From: CBDESN01 sp965242495
GTDB lineage: Bacteria > Pseudomonadota > Alphaproteobacteria > MPNO01
DNA: 64,000 nucleotides
NCBI GenBank assembly: GCA_965242495.1
Contig: OZ251446.1
Coordinates: forward strand, 2,232,001-2,296,000
Reading direction: 5' to 3'
Positions 26,526 through 35,655 of the stretch are shown piece after piece; positions within the stretch are counted from its first letter, which is position 1, and each line of letters opens with the position of its first letter. The notes below the pieces were generated by a model. It made no database searches, was not told the DNA's origin, and saw only the letters and a list, made by a program, of their open reading frames with translations. Both the position numbers and the translations under genes were made by a program.

Positions 26526-27469
26526 GCGAAACGGACGGTCCGGCCGAGGGATCGGGCGAGGTTGGCGATCGCCCGGCGATGCGTGCGCATCGAGGCCTCG
26601 ATCGTGTTGGAGGCGTTGTGCGACCCCAGAATCACGTTGTCGGCGCCGCGTATCGGGTTCGACCGGCCCGGCGGCTCCTCCTCGAGCACGTCGAGCGCGG
26701 CGCCCGCCAGACGGCCGGAACGCAGCGCCTCGGCCAGCGCCGCGGTGTCGACCAAGCCGCCGCGGCCGGTGTTCACCAGGAACGCGCCCGGCTTCACGGC
26801 GGCAAGACGATCGGCGTCGAACAGACCGCGGGTCTCGGGGGTGAGCGGGCAATGCAGCGATATCACGTCGCTCGTCGACACCAGCTCGTCGAGGGACACG
26901 ATCGCCGCGCCGACGGCGGCGGCGGCGGCGCAGCTCCCCGGCGCCGGGTCGGCTCCCACGACATCCATGCCCGCGGCCAAGGCGCGGCGCACAAGGGCTC
27001 GTCCGATGCCGCCCAGCCCGACGATCCCCATCCGCCGTCCCCCGGCCGAACGCCCGGGCGGCTTCGGCCATTCGCCGCGCGTCACCCCGTCATGGATCGC
27101 GCACAGGCGGCGCAGCAGCATGATCGTGTAGGCCATCGCCACGTCGGCGACCTCATCGTCGAACGCGCCCGGCGTGTTGCTGACCGCGATGCCCTGCGCA
27201 GCCGCCGCCTCGCGGTCGATCCCATCCACGCCCACGCCCCATTTCGAGATCGCCCGAAGCCCGGGCAGGCGGGCCAGCACCGACGCGGAGAAGCGATCGT
27301 CGCCGGCGACGACGCCGACGCATCCCTCCAAGGCCTCGACCAGTTCGTCTCCTTCGAGATGCTGGCCGCCGACCCGGGGAACCCGGATCTCGAACCCGGC
27401 TTCTTCCATCGCGGCCCGCACGTCTTCCAGATCCCGGACGAGTTGCAGGCAGGTGACGGCGACCTTCAC
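26522..27469 (-). CDS. D-2-hydroxyacid dehydrogenase (phosphoglycerate dehydrogenase-like)
   Basis: A 315-residue NAD-dependent dehydrogenase. It has the Rossmann motif GIVGLGGIGRALVRRA, catalytic Arg in the NTGRGGLVDTAAL strand region, the Glu within LDVLEEEPP and His in GSHNASNT. It lacks the ACT domain of long PGDH enzymes. GTG at 27469 overlaps the stop of the cytidylyltransferase gene. In surface-sugar operons such enzymes can make hydroxy acids used as sugar-acid precursors; the exact substrate is open. Confidence 0.85.
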   Translation of the reverse strand: MKVAVTCLQLVRDLEDVRAAMEEAGFEIRVPRVGGQHLEGDELVEALEGCVGVVAGDDRFSASVLARLPGLRAISKWGVGVDGIDREAAAAQGIAVSNTPGAFDDEVADVAMAYTIMLLRRLCAIHDGVTRGEWPKPPGRSAGGRRMGIVGLGGIGRALVRRALAAGMDVVGADPAPGSCAAAAAVGAAIVSLDELVSTSDVISLHCPLTPETRGLFDADRLAAVKPGAFLVNTGRGGLVDTAALAEALRSGRLAGAALDVLEEEPPGRSNPIRGADNVILGSHNASNTIEASMRTHRRAIANLARSLGRTVRFA

Positions 27470-28137
27470 CGCTCGCCCTTCCGTCGGAGTCGATGGAGCG
27501 TCTCGGCCAGCGTGAAATCGGCCTCGGTGTCGATGTCGGTCGCCTCCAGCGGATCGATCTCGTACAGCAGGGGGCGGTCGCCGAACCTGCGCCCCGCCGC
27601 AACCTGCTCGCGGCTGAACACGTACATCGCGGAATTCTCCTCGAAGAGCGGCGGCAGGTCCTGGGTGCGCAGCAGCGCGCCGGGGTCGTGATTGACCGGC
27701 CGCCCGGCGGCGTCGTAGAGCCTGGTCTGCCAGCGGGTCACCGACATCAACGAGTCGTGGCGGTCGAGATTCTCTTCGAGGGTCCGCAACCCCTTCGATA
27801 CGGTTTCGGGACGCAACAGCGGGCTGGTGGAATGGGTCTGGAGATACCACGCGCTGTCGACGACGCCGGCATCGTGGCGCAGGATCTCGGTCATCGCGAC
27901 ATCGCCGCCGAGCAGGCGCCGGGGGCGGTCGATCACGCGCACCGGCGGGAAATGCGCCGCGCACTGCCCGGCTACGGTCGGGCTATCGGTATCGACGACG
28001 ACGCCCGTGACCTCGGGACATTCGAGGAGCGTCCGGAGGATGTGGTGAAACAACGGCCGGCTGTCGAACGGACGGTAGTTCTTGCCGGGTACGCGCTCGC
28101 TGACGTGGCGCATCGGAACGAAGGCGACGACGTTCAC
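27466..28137 (-). CDS. acylneuraminate/CMP-sugar cytidylyltransferase-like protein (NeuA type)
   Basis: A 223-residue nucleotidyltransferase. The N-terminus VVAFVPMRHVSERVPGKNYR is the NeuA-type CTP-binding loop (R---S-R-PGKN), and QTHSTSPLLRPETV and PLEATDIDTEADF are the downstream metal and sugar-binding segments. Such enzymes activate sialic-acid-like sugars as CMP derivatives. The loop is altered (MRHVSERV instead of RGGSKGI), so the sugar may be unusual, and no sialic acid synthase (NeuB) is nearby. GTG at 28137 overlaps the glycosyltransferase stop. Confidence 0.8.
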   Translation of the reverse strand: MNVVAFVPMRHVSERVPGKNYRPFDSRPLFHHILRTLLECPEVTGVVVDTDSPTVAGQCAAHFPPVRVIDRPRRLLGGDVAMTEILRHDAGVVDSAWYLQTHSTSPLLRPETVSKGLRTLEENLDRHDSLMSVTRWQTRLYDAAGRPVNHDPGALLRTQDLPPLFEENSAMYVFSREQVAAGRRFGDRPLLYEIDPLEATDIDTEADFTLAETLHRLRRKGER

Positions 28138-29066
28138 GGGCGTTTCCCCGTCCGGAGCCGGGTGTTCCCGGCGCGCCAAGCGAACCCGCGCGGATAATAG
28201 AAACGGCGCTTCAGCACCTGGGAAGGCTCGGCTACCTGGCGAAAACCCCGCCACGTGCCCCAGAACTGCGCGAAACGGAAATGCGGGATCGCCCAAAGAT
28301 TCGCCCGCAGGCGCCCATGCGCCAAGGCCGCGAGATAATCGCGCGCCGTATTGGCCGCGAAGAGGCCGATCGCTTCGGGAGCGTACATCCCGTGATAGCC
28401 GAATATCCGCTTATAGGCGATCGCCTCCCGCCGATACCGGTTCGCGATCTGGGCGAACCGCTCCTCATGCGTGTGAACGACGGTCGCGCCGGCTTCGTAC
28501 CAGATCCGATAACCGTCCTGCTGGATCTGAAAGGCCCAGGCCATATCTTCGAGCCCGGTCAGCTCCTCGTCATAGGGGTGGGTCGCCCGCAACGACGCCC
28601 GCACCGCGCAATTGGCATTGTTGCAGAACGGATGATCCTGATCCGGCTCCGATTCGGGCGGAAACCACCGCCGCATGATCTCGAGTTCGGAGAAGGCGCT
28701 GCGCTCGTCGCCGGTCTGGCGCCCATAGACGAGAGCCACGTCGTCATGCGTCTCCAGCGGCGCCGTCAGACGCTCCAGCCAGTGCTCGTCGGCCGGGTAG
28801 GCGTGGGCGCTCGCGAACACCAGCAGATCGCCCGACGCCGCGTCGCAGCCGACGTTCAACGCCCGTCCGAACGTGAATGCCGAAGGCGCGATCGACACCA
28901 CCCGCGCGCCGGCCCGTTCGCCGATCGCCGCCGAATCGTCGCTCGACCCCGAATCGACGAGGACGATCTCCTCGGGTCGCCGGGTCTGGCGCGCGACGCC
29001 GTCGAACAGCGCGGGCAGGTGAGCGGCCTCGTTCAGAGCGCGGATCACGACGGAGACGCTGGCCAT
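28134..29066 (-). CDS. family 2 glycosyltransferase
   Basis: A 310-residue GT-A fold enzyme. It shows the N-terminal VSVVIRALNEAAHLP, the nucleotide-binding LVDSGSSDDS and the segment VYGRQTGDERSAFSE, then NNANCAVRASL, which together look like rhamnosyltransferase-type GT2 enzymes of surface polysaccharides. The frame continues further 5' into MITE copy 2, but the ATG at 29066 lies at the family's normal start. It is the first gene of the GT2-NeuA-dehydrogenase-SDR operon; its promoter must lie in or beside the MITE. Confidence 0.85.
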   Translation of the reverse strand: MASVSVVIRALNEAAHLPALFDGVARQTRRPEEIVLVDSGSSDDSAAIGERAGARVVSIAPSAFTFGRALNVGCDAASGDLLVFASAHAYPADEHWLERLTAPLETHDDVALVYGRQTGDERSAFSELEIMRRWFPPESEPDQDHPFCNNANCAVRASLRATHPYDEELTGLEDMAWAFQIQQDGYRIWYEAGATVVHTHEERFAQIANRYRREAIAYKRIFGYHGMYAPEAIGLFAANTARDYLAALAHGRLRANLWAIPHFRFAQFWGTWRGFRQVAEPSQVLKRRFYYPRGFAWRAGNTRLRTGKRP

Positions 29067-29146
29067 GACGGACGAAACGTGGGGAAGGGCTGCGGCGACG
29101 AATATCCGACGCACCGTAAGCGCCATCGTCGAAAACGGCAACCGCG

Positions 29147-29364
29147 TGTCCGGGTTCACTACATATTGAGACACCGGGTGAGCCTCTGGGAGCGGCGCGT
29201 CAAGCCGCTTCGCGGCTCCTTCGCTATGCTCCGGCCCTTCGGGCGACGCGCCGATCCCGGAGGCTCCGAGGGCATCCATGGCCGTAAGCAGGCTTCCGGC
29301 CATGGAACGACCGGATACCGACTGGCGCGATGGGCACCGTCTCACATGTGTCTGGACCAGGACA
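29147..29364. mobile_element. MITE-like element, copy 2 (218 bp)
   Basis: Same element as at 16456-16672 but inverted: it starts TGTCCGGGTTCACTACATA and ends TCTGGACCAGGACA, with a nearly identical interior. It lies 80 bp upstream of the glycosyltransferase start. Near-identity of the two copies implies recent movement. No target duplication is obvious. Confidence 0.8.
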
Positions 29365-29508
29365 CGCCCCATCGGCGGCGATTCTCCCTATGAGCATGCG
29401 CACCGGCGCAGGGCTCTCCGGACCGGTTTCCGCCGAGATCGTTGATCGCGCGCCGCCGTCCGCCTATATCGATCCTCGCAACGCAGCCGGAGGACGGCCG
29501 GGGAGTCG

Positions 29509-29985
29509 ATGACAGCGACGGTCTCCGTGGAACAGACGAAGCGCGACATCCGGGACGAGTTCTCGTTTCTCGGCGACTGGGTGGCGCGCTACGAATACAT
29601 CGTCGATCTCGGCCGCAAGCTCCCCGGCCTGTCCGAGTCGATGCGGACGGACGGCCACCTGGTGCCAGGGTGTCAGTCGAGAGTCTGGCTCCATGCGCGC
29701 CGGGAAGGCGCGCTCATCCATTTCGACGCCGACAGCGACGCGATGATCGTGCGCGGACTGATCGCGCTGCTGCTTCGTCTCTATTCCGGCCGGTCGGCGC
29801 GCGAGATCGTTTCGACCACGCCGGATTTCTTCGAGGCGCTCGAACTGGGCTCGCATCTGAGCGGCAGCCGCGCCAACGGGCTGCACGCAATGATCCGGCG
29901 CATCCACGATTTCGCCCGCGCCCTGGACGACATCCCGGACGACGTCCCGGACTCGGCGGCCGCCGACCCGTCCGGGCTGCATTGA
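29509..29985 (+). CDS. sufE: SufE family cysteine desulfurase sulfur acceptor
   Basis: A 158-residue SufE protein. The catalytic Cys lies in LVPGCQSRVWL (about residue 55), preceded by RYEYIVDLGRKLPGL and followed by GLIALLLRLYSGRSA, all conserved. SufE takes persulfide from SufS and passes it to the SufBCD scaffold for Fe-S assembly. Its C-terminal extension is acidic and longer than in E. coli. It stands alone, away from other suf genes. Confidence 0.92.
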   Translation: MTATVSVEQTKRDIRDEFSFLGDWVARYEYIVDLGRKLPGLSESMRTDGHLVPGCQSRVWLHARREGALIHFDADSDAMIVRGLIALLLRLYSGRSAREIVSTTPDFFEALELGSHLSGSRANGLHAMIRRIHDFARALDDIPDDVPDSAAADPSGLH

Positions 29986-30059
29986 CCGGCGGGACGGCGC
30001 GCGCGCTTGCAATGGCCCGGCCGGCCGGCGCACAATCGCGCATCGCCGAGGGAGATGGG

Positions 30060-31073
30060 ATGGGCGAGTTCCTGCGCGACTACTGGTACGCCTGCGGCTG
30101 GGAGCGGGAGATCGGCCGCGAGATCGCGGCGCGCACGATCCTGGGCGAGCCCGTCATCCTGTTCCGCAAGGAGGACGGCGCGCCGGTAGCCCTCGAGGAC
30201 CGCTGCTGCCACCGGAATCTGCCCCTGTCGATGGGCAAGCTGATCGGCGACAGGGTCCAGTGCGGCTATCACGGGCTGGTATTCGACGACGCCGGCGCCT
30301 GCGTCGCCGTTCCCGGCCAGACCACGATCCCGCCGGGGGCCGCCATCCGCAGCTACCCCGTGGTCGAACGGCACCGGTTCGTCTGGATCTGGATGGGCGA
30401 GCCCGACCGCGCCGACCCGTCACGCATCCCCGGCGAGATGCGCTGGAACGACGCCGAGGGCTGGAGCGCCGCGGGGGCGAGCCTGCGGCTCGGCTGCGAC
30501 TACCGGCTGCTGATCGACAGCCTGCTCGACCCGCCGCACGAGACGCCGCTCCATATGGACGCCGGCGCCGCGGCCGAGGCGAGACGCGAGGGCTGCGAAG
30601 TGTCGATCTCGCGCCGGGAGATCGACCGCGCGCCGCCGCCTTTCTGGAAGGCGGCGATCGGACGGGCGGAAAACTGCGACCGTTGGCAGATCGCCCGCTT
30701 CGCCCCGCCGGCCAACATATGCCTGGACATGGGCGTCGCGGCGACCGGAACCGGCGCCTTCGAGGGCGGCCGGAGCCAAGGGGCAAGGCTCTGGAGCCTC
30801 AACGCGGTTACGCCGGAGACCGAGGCGAGCTGCTGGCTGTTCTGGTCGTTCTCGCGCAACTTCGGGACCGGCGACGACGCGCTGACCGGCGAGATCCACG
30901 AGACCGCCGCCGGAATCTTCGACCGGACCCGGCGTTTGGCGGAGGCGCAGCAGGCTTCGCTGGAGACCGCGCCGGCCGAGTTCCGCTTCGTCGACGTGGA
31001 CGCCGACGCCGGCGCCCTGCACGCGCGCAGCGCGATCGACGACGCCCTGCGACGCGAAGCCGGGCGCGGCTGA
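30060..31073 (+). CDS. Rieske non-heme iron oxygenase (vanillate demethylase VanA-like)
   Basis: A 337-residue alpha subunit of an aromatic ring-hydroxylating/demethylating oxygenase. The N-terminal Rieske 2Fe-2S centre is CCHRNLPLSMGK...VQCGYHGL. The catalytic iron site lies in DPPHETPLHM (about residues 160-170). Length and DYWYACGWE start match VanA/dicamba-type demethylases, which remove O-methyl groups with a separate reductase; no reductase gene is next to it. It starts an operon with the ThDP lyase (54-bp gap) and the CoA-transferase. Confidence 0.87.
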   Translation: MGEFLRDYWYACGWEREIGREIAARTILGEPVILFRKEDGAPVALEDRCCHRNLPLSMGKLIGDRVQCGYHGLVFDDAGACVAVPGQTTIPPGAAIRSYPVVERHRFVWIWMGEPDRADPSRIPGEMRWNDAEGWSAAGASLRLGCDYRLLIDSLLDPPHETPLHMDAGAAAEARREGCEVSISRREIDRAPPPFWKAAIGRAENCDRWQIARFAPPANICLDMGVAATGTGAFEGGRSQGARLWSLNAVTPETEASCWLFWSFSRNFGTGDDALTGEIHETAAGIFDRTRRLAEAQQASLETAPAEFRFVDVDADAGALHARSAIDDALRREAGRG

Positions 31074-31127
31074 CGCGCCCGGCCGACGCGCATCCCGACA
31101 CCCCGACAGGATCCCGAGGAGAGCTTC

Positions 31128-32840
31128 ATGGCGGACGCCGCAGCGAAGACCGACGCGAGCGGGAAGGAACGGATCTCAGGCGGACATCTGGTCGCCAAGG
31201 CGCTCAAGAACGAGGGGGTCGACGTCATCTGGACCCTGTGCGGGGGCCATATCATCGACATCTATGACGGCTGCCTGGACGAAGGCATCGACATCGTCGA
31301 CGTGCGCCACGAGCAGGTGGCCGCGCATGCCGCCGACGGCTACGCCCGCATGACCGGCCGGCCGGGCTGCGCCGTCGTGACCGCCGGCCCAGGGACGACC
31401 GATGCCGTGACCGGCGTCGCCAACGCCTTCCGGGCCGAGAGCCCGATGCTGCTGATCGGCGGCCAGGGAGCGCTCAGCCAGCACAAGATGGGCTCGCTGC
31501 AGGACCTGCCGCATGTCGACATCCTGCAACCGATCACCAAGTTCGCGGCCACCGTTCCGCATACCGCGCGGGTCGCCGACATGGTGTCGATGGCGTTCCG
31601 CGAATGCATGAACGGGGCGCCGGGACCGAGCTTTCTCGAGATCCCCCGCGACGTCCTGGACGCCGCGGTGGAGCTCGACGACGCCCGTATCCCCGATCCC
31701 GGGCGCTACCGCGCCTCGACCCGCAGCCTCGCCGACGCGCGGGACATCGAACGGCTCGCCGACATCCTCGTCGCCTCCGAACGCCCGTGCATCCTGCTCG
31801 GCAGCCAGGTCTGGACCTGCCGCGCCGCGGACGAGGCCGCCGCCTTCCTGCGCGCGCTCAACCTGCCGGCCTATATGAACGGGGCCGGACGGGGAACGCT
31901 GCCGCCCGGCGATCCGCATCATTTCCACCGCACCCGGCGCTACGCCTTCGACAAGGCCGACGCGATCGTGATCGTGGGAACGCCGTTCGACTTCCGCATG
32001 GGCTACGGCCGACGCCTCAACCAGGCGGCGACGGTGGTCCAGATCGACATGGACTACCGCACGGTGGGCAAGAATCGCGACGTATCGCTCGGTCTGGTGG
32101 GCGACGTGGGCGCCATCCTGGCGGCGGCGGCGGACGCCGCCACCGGCCGCGCCGACAACGGCGCCAAGCGGCGCGAGGCCTGGCTGGAGGAGCTCCGCGC
32201 CGCCGAGCGCAAGGCGACCGAGAAGCTGATGCCCGATTTCCTGTCCGAGTCGATCCCGATCAGCCCCTATCGCGTCGCCTGGGAGATCAACGAGTTCCTG
32301 ACCGAGGACACGATCTATATCGGCGACGGCGGCGACGTAGTGACGGTATCGGCGCAGGCGGTGCAGCCGCGTCAGCCCGGCCACTGGATGGACCCGGGGC
32401 CGCTGGGCACGCTCGGCGTCGGCGTTCCCTTCGCCATGGCGGCCAAGCGCGTCCACCCCGACAAGGAGGTGTTCTGCTATTTCGGCGACGGCGCGTTCTC
32501 GCTCACCGGCTGGGACTTCGAAACCTGCCTGCGGTTCAACCTCCCCTTCCTCGGCGTGGTCGGCAACAACTCGGCGATGAACCAGATCCGGTTCGGCCAG
32601 ATCTCCAAATACGGCGCGCAGCGCGGCAACGTCGGCAACAAGCTGGGCGACGTGGATTTCGACCGCTTCGCCGAGATGCTGGGCGGGCACGGCGAAGAGG
32701 TGCGCGAACCGCAGCAGCTCCGCCCGGCCCTGGAGCGCGCGCGCGAAGCGGTGAAGTCGGGCAAGCCGGCTTTGGTCAACGTCTGGGTCGATCCGGACTC
32801 CTACGCCCCGGGCACCAAGGCCCAGACCATGTACAAATAG
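31128..32840 (+). CDS. ThDP-dependent lyase of the oxalyl-CoA decarboxylase/2-hydroxyacyl-CoA lyase family
   Basis: A 570-residue ThDP enzyme: Pyr domain with catalytic Glu in DVRHEQVAAHAADGYARM, central domain, and PP domain with GDGAFSLTGWDFETCLRFNLP...NNSAMNQ. Its partner gene, 18 bp downstream, closely resembles oxalate formyl-CoA transferase, and C-terminal TKAQTMYK could form the substrate lid seen in oxalyl-CoA decarboxylase and HACL enzymes. The sequence is not especially close to Oxalobacter Oxc from memory, so 2-hydroxyacyl-CoA lyase (giving formyl-CoA and an aldehyde) is at least as likely. A GAGGAG site precedes the ATG. Confidence 0.75.
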   Translation: MADAAAKTDASGKERISGGHLVAKALKNEGVDVIWTLCGGHIIDIYDGCLDEGIDIVDVRHEQVAAHAADGYARMTGRPGCAVVTAGPGTTDAVTGVANAFRAESPMLLIGGQGALSQHKMGSLQDLPHVDILQPITKFAATVPHTARVADMVSMAFRECMNGAPGPSFLEIPRDVLDAAVELDDARIPDPGRYRASTRSLADARDIERLADILVASERPCILLGSQVWTCRAADEAAAFLRALNLPAYMNGAGRGTLPPGDPHHFHRTRRYAFDKADAIVIVGTPFDFRMGYGRRLNQAATVVQIDMDYRTVGKNRDVSLGLVGDVGAILAAAADAATGRADNGAKRREAWLEELRAAERKATEKLMPDFLSESIPISPYRVAWEINEFLTEDTIYIGDGGDVVTVSAQAVQPRQPGHWMDPGPLGTLGVGVPFAMAAKRVHPDKEVFCYFGDGAFSLTGWDFETCLRFNLPFLGVVGNNSAMNQIRFGQISKYGAQRGNVGNKLGDVDFDRFAEMLGGHGEEVREPQQLRPALERAREAVKSGKPALVNVWVDPDSYAPGTKAQTMYK

Positions 32841-32858
32841 CCGGCCGGGGAGACGAAC

Positions 32859-34100
32859 ATGAACAAGGCTCTCGACGGCATCCGGATTCTCGACATGTCG
32901 CACGTCCAGGCCGGGCCTTCGGCGACGCAGATACTCGCCTGGCTCGGCGCCGACGTGATCAAGGTCGAGTTGCCGGGGCGCGGCGACGTCACCCGCCAGC
33001 AGCTGTGCGACCTGCCGAACGTCGACAGCCTCTATTTCACCATGCTCAACTGCAACAAGCGCAGCGTCACCCTCAACACCAAGACCGGGACGGGCAAGCG
33101 CATCCTCACTCGCCTGATCGAGCTGTGCGATGTGCTGGTGGAGAATTTCGGCCCCGGCGCGCTCACCCGCATGGGCTTTCCGTGGAAGACCATCCACGAA
33201 ATCAACCCGCGCATCGTCTACGCCTCGGTCAAGGGGTTCGGCGCCGGCCCGTTCGAGGACTGCAAGGCCTACGAGAACGTCGCCCAATGCATGGGCGGGG
33301 CCGCCAGCACCACCGGATTCGACGACGGCCCGCCGCTGGTGACGGGAGCGCAGATCGGCGATTCCGGCACCGGCATCCACTGCGTCGCCGGCATCCTGGC
33401 GGCGTTGATCCAGCGCCAGACGACCGGACGCGGCCAGCGCGTCGAGGTCGCGATGCAAGACGCGGTGCTCAACCTGTGCCGGGTCAAGCTGCGCGACCAG
33501 CAGCGCCTCGACCACGGCCCGCTGACCGAATACCCGCAATATCCCAACGGCGTCTTCGGCGACGCCACGCCGCGCTCGGCCAACGCCTCGGGCGGCGGCC
33601 AGCCCGGCTGGGCGGTCCGCTGCGCGCCGGGGGGACCGAACGACTATATCTACGTCATCATCCAGCCGCAGGGTTGGGCGTCGCTGATGAAGCTGTGCGG
33701 CCGCGAGGAGCTGATCGAGGATCCCGAATGGGCGACGCCGGCGGCGCGGCTGCCCAAGCTCGACCGCTGCTTCGGCATCGTCGAGGAATGGACCATGACC
33801 AGGCGCAAGTTCGAGGTCATGGAGGCGTTGAATGCGTTCGACATCCCGTGCGGTCCGGTGATGGACATGCGCGAACTGATGAAAGACGAGTCCTTGCGCG
33901 CGCGCGACGCCGTCGTCGAGGTCGAGCATCCCGAGCGCGGCAGCTTCGTCACCGTCGGCTGTCCGATCAAACTGTCGGATTCGCCGGTCGAGGTCGCCCC
34001 CTCGCCCGGCCTCGGCGAACACACCGGGACGGTCCTCAAGGAGCTGTTGGGGTGGAGCGACGGCGACATCGAGGCCGCGCGCGCGGACGGCGCGATCTGA
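32859..34100 (+). CDS. frc: CaiB/BaiF class III CoA-transferase, formyl-CoA:oxalate CoA-transferase-like
   Basis: A 413-residue class III CoA-transferase. The opening LDGIRILDMSHVQAGP, then NVDSLYFTMLNCNKRS, YENVAQCMGGAASTTGF and VAMQDAVLNLCRVKLRDQQRL match Oxalobacter Frc along much of its length; the catalytic Asp is in VAMQDAV. It moves CoA from formyl-CoA to oxalate or a related acid. Together with the upstream ThDP enzyme it would form a cycle in which CoA is recycled from the formyl-CoA released. True acceptor acid not proven. Confidence 0.85.
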   Translation: MNKALDGIRILDMSHVQAGPSATQILAWLGADVIKVELPGRGDVTRQQLCDLPNVDSLYFTMLNCNKRSVTLNTKTGTGKRILTRLIELCDVLVENFGPGALTRMGFPWKTIHEINPRIVYASVKGFGAGPFEDCKAYENVAQCMGGAASTTGFDDGPPLVTGAQIGDSGTGIHCVAGILAALIQRQTTGRGQRVEVAMQDAVLNLCRVKLRDQQRLDHGPLTEYPQYPNGVFGDATPRSANASGGGQPGWAVRCAPGGPNDYIYVIIQPQGWASLMKLCGREELIEDPEWATPAARLPKLDRCFGIVEEWTMTRRKFEVMEALNAFDIPCGPVMDMRELMKDESLRARDAVVEVEHPERGSFVTVGCPIKLSDSPVEVAPSPGLGEHTGTVLKELLGWSDGDIEAARADGAI

Positions 34101-34112
34101 CCCGCCCTGCGC

Positions 34113-34976
34113 TCATGGCCAGGCCGCCGCCGGCGGGAGCGACATCAGGATCGCGTCCGGATCGCCGCCGGTCTCGATCCCGAACCGCGTGCCGCGGTCG
34201 AAGAGCAGGTTGAATTCGACGTAGCGGCCGCGCTTGACCAGCTGCGCCCGGCGCTGATCGTCGGACCAGGGTCGGCGCATCCGCCGCCGCACGAGGCGCG
34301 GGAAGACCTGGAGCACGGCGCGCCCCACGCCCCGGACGAAGGCGAAGTCGCGCTCCCAGTCGCCGTCGTCGAGGTCGTCGAAGAAGATACCGCCGACGCC
34401 GCGCGGCTCGGCCCGGTGCGGCAGATGGAAATACTCGTCGCAGGCCTTGCGGAAGGTCGCGTAGCAGGATCGGTCGCGCGCATCGCAGGCCGCCTTCAGC
34501 CCGGCATGGAAGTCGCGCGTATCGGCGGCGAACGGAAAGGTCGGCGTGAGATCGGCCCCGCCGCCGAACCACTGCCGCGTGGTCGTGAGGAAGCGCGTGT
34601 TGAGATGCACGGCCGGCACCAGCGGCGAGCGCATATGGGCCACCAACGAGATGCCGCTGGCCCAAAAGCGCGGGTCGTGGGCGGCCCCCGGTATGCGGGC
34701 GCGGAAGGCGGGAGAGAATTCGCCATGGACGGTCGAGACGTTGACGCCGACCTTCTCGAACACCCGCCCGCGCAGGATCGACGTGACGCCGCCGCCGCCG
34801 TCGGCTCCATCGGTCCCGGCGGCGCGCCGCCAGGACCTGCGCTCGAACCTGCCCGGCGGCGCCCCATCGGCGGGCGCGTCGCCCTCGTCCTCGAGCGCCT
34901 CGAAGGCGGCGCAGAAGCGATCGCGCAGCTCGGCGAACCAAGCCGCGGCGCGCTCTTTCCGGCTCTCGTCGGTCAT
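34113..34976 (-). CDS. hemF: oxygen-dependent coproporphyrinogen III oxidase HemF
   Basis: A 287-residue HemF that converts coproporphyrinogen III to protoporphyrinogen IX with O2. The family pattern is complete: VNVSTVHGEFSP, WFGGGADLTPTFPF, YFHLPHRAEPRGVGGIFFDDL and RGRYVEFNLLFDRGTRFGIETGG. It is divergent from petABC, a usual alphaproteobacterial arrangement linking haem supply to the bc1 complex. The stop is 12 bp past the convergent CoA-transferase stop. Confidence 0.96.
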   Translation of the reverse strand: MTDESRKERAAAWFAELRDRFCAAFEALEDEGDAPADGAPPGRFERRSWRRAAGTDGADGGGGVTSILRGRVFEKVGVNVSTVHGEFSPAFRARIPGAAHDPRFWASGISLVAHMRSPLVPAVHLNTRFLTTTRQWFGGGADLTPTFPFAADTRDFHAGLKAACDARDRSCYATFRKACDEYFHLPHRAEPRGVGGIFFDDLDDGDWERDFAFVRGVGRAVLQVFPRLVRRRMRRPWSDDQRRAQLVKRGRYVEFNLLFDRGTRFGIETGGDPDAILMSLPPAAAWP

Positions 34977-35092
34977 CCTTCGCCGACCTCCGCCGGCATC
35001 GGGCGCACCGGCGGCCGGTCCCTTGATTCTTCGACCGTTTCGATTATACCCGTCGCCGAACGGCGCGGAACGGCGGGTCCACAGAGGTAGGC

Positions 35093-35644
35093 ATGTCCGA
35101 TTCGGAGTCCATGACGGCGCAAACCGGCGAAGGCGAGACCCGGCGCGACTTCCTCTACCTGGCGACCGGCGCGTTCGGCGGCGTCGGCGCAGCCCTCGCC
35201 TGCTGGCCGCTGGTCCATCAGATGAACCCGGCCGCCGACACCCTCGCCGCCGCGACCACCGAGGTCGACCTGGGGCCGATCGAGGAAGGGCAGAGCATCA
35301 CCGTGACCTGGCGCGGCAAGCCGGTGTTCATCCGCCGCCGCACCCAGGCCGAGATCGCCGCGGCGCGGGACGCGAAGCTCGAGGACCTCCCCGACCCGCA
35401 GGCCGACGATTCGCGCACGGTCAAGCCCGAGTGGCTGATCGTGGTCGGCATCTGCACCCATCTCGGATGCATTCCCAAGGGGCAGCGCGGCGGCGAGCGG
35501 CGCGGCGACTTCGGCGGCTGGTTCTGCCCCTGCCACGGCTCGCACTACGACACGTCGGGCCGCATCCGCAAGGGGCCGGCGCCGCGCAACCTGGCGGTGC
35601 CGGTCTACGAGTTCCTCGACGACAACCTCGTCCGCATCGGCTAG
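35093..35644 (+). CDS. petA: cytochrome bc1 complex Rieske iron-sulfur subunit
   Basis: A 183-residue membrane-anchored Rieske protein. A twin-arginine-type N-terminus TRRDFLYLATGAFGG leads into the single membrane helix; the cluster-binding loops are CTHLGC and CPCHGSHYD. It passes electrons from ubiquinol at the Qo site to cytochrome c1. It starts the petABC operon; the gap to petB is 11 bp. Confidence 0.97.
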   Translation: MSDSESMTAQTGEGETRRDFLYLATGAFGGVGAALACWPLVHQMNPAADTLAAATTEVDLGPIEEGQSITVTWRGKPVFIRRRTQAEIAAARDAKLEDLPDPQADDSRTVKPEWLIVVGICTHLGCIPKGQRGGERRGDFGGWFCPCHGSHYDTSGRIRKGPAPRNLAVPVYEFLDDNLVRIG

Positions 35645-35655
35645 GAGGCGCCGCC

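Noticed and set aside
29067..29372. N-terminal extension of the glycosyltransferase into the MITE
   Set aside because: The frame is open through the element, but the extra residues are translated repeat DNA and the family start is at 29066.
31176..34022. Long open frame on the - strand across the ThDP lyase and CoA-transferase genes
   Set aside because: It spans two well-supported genes on the other strand and has no recognisable domain.
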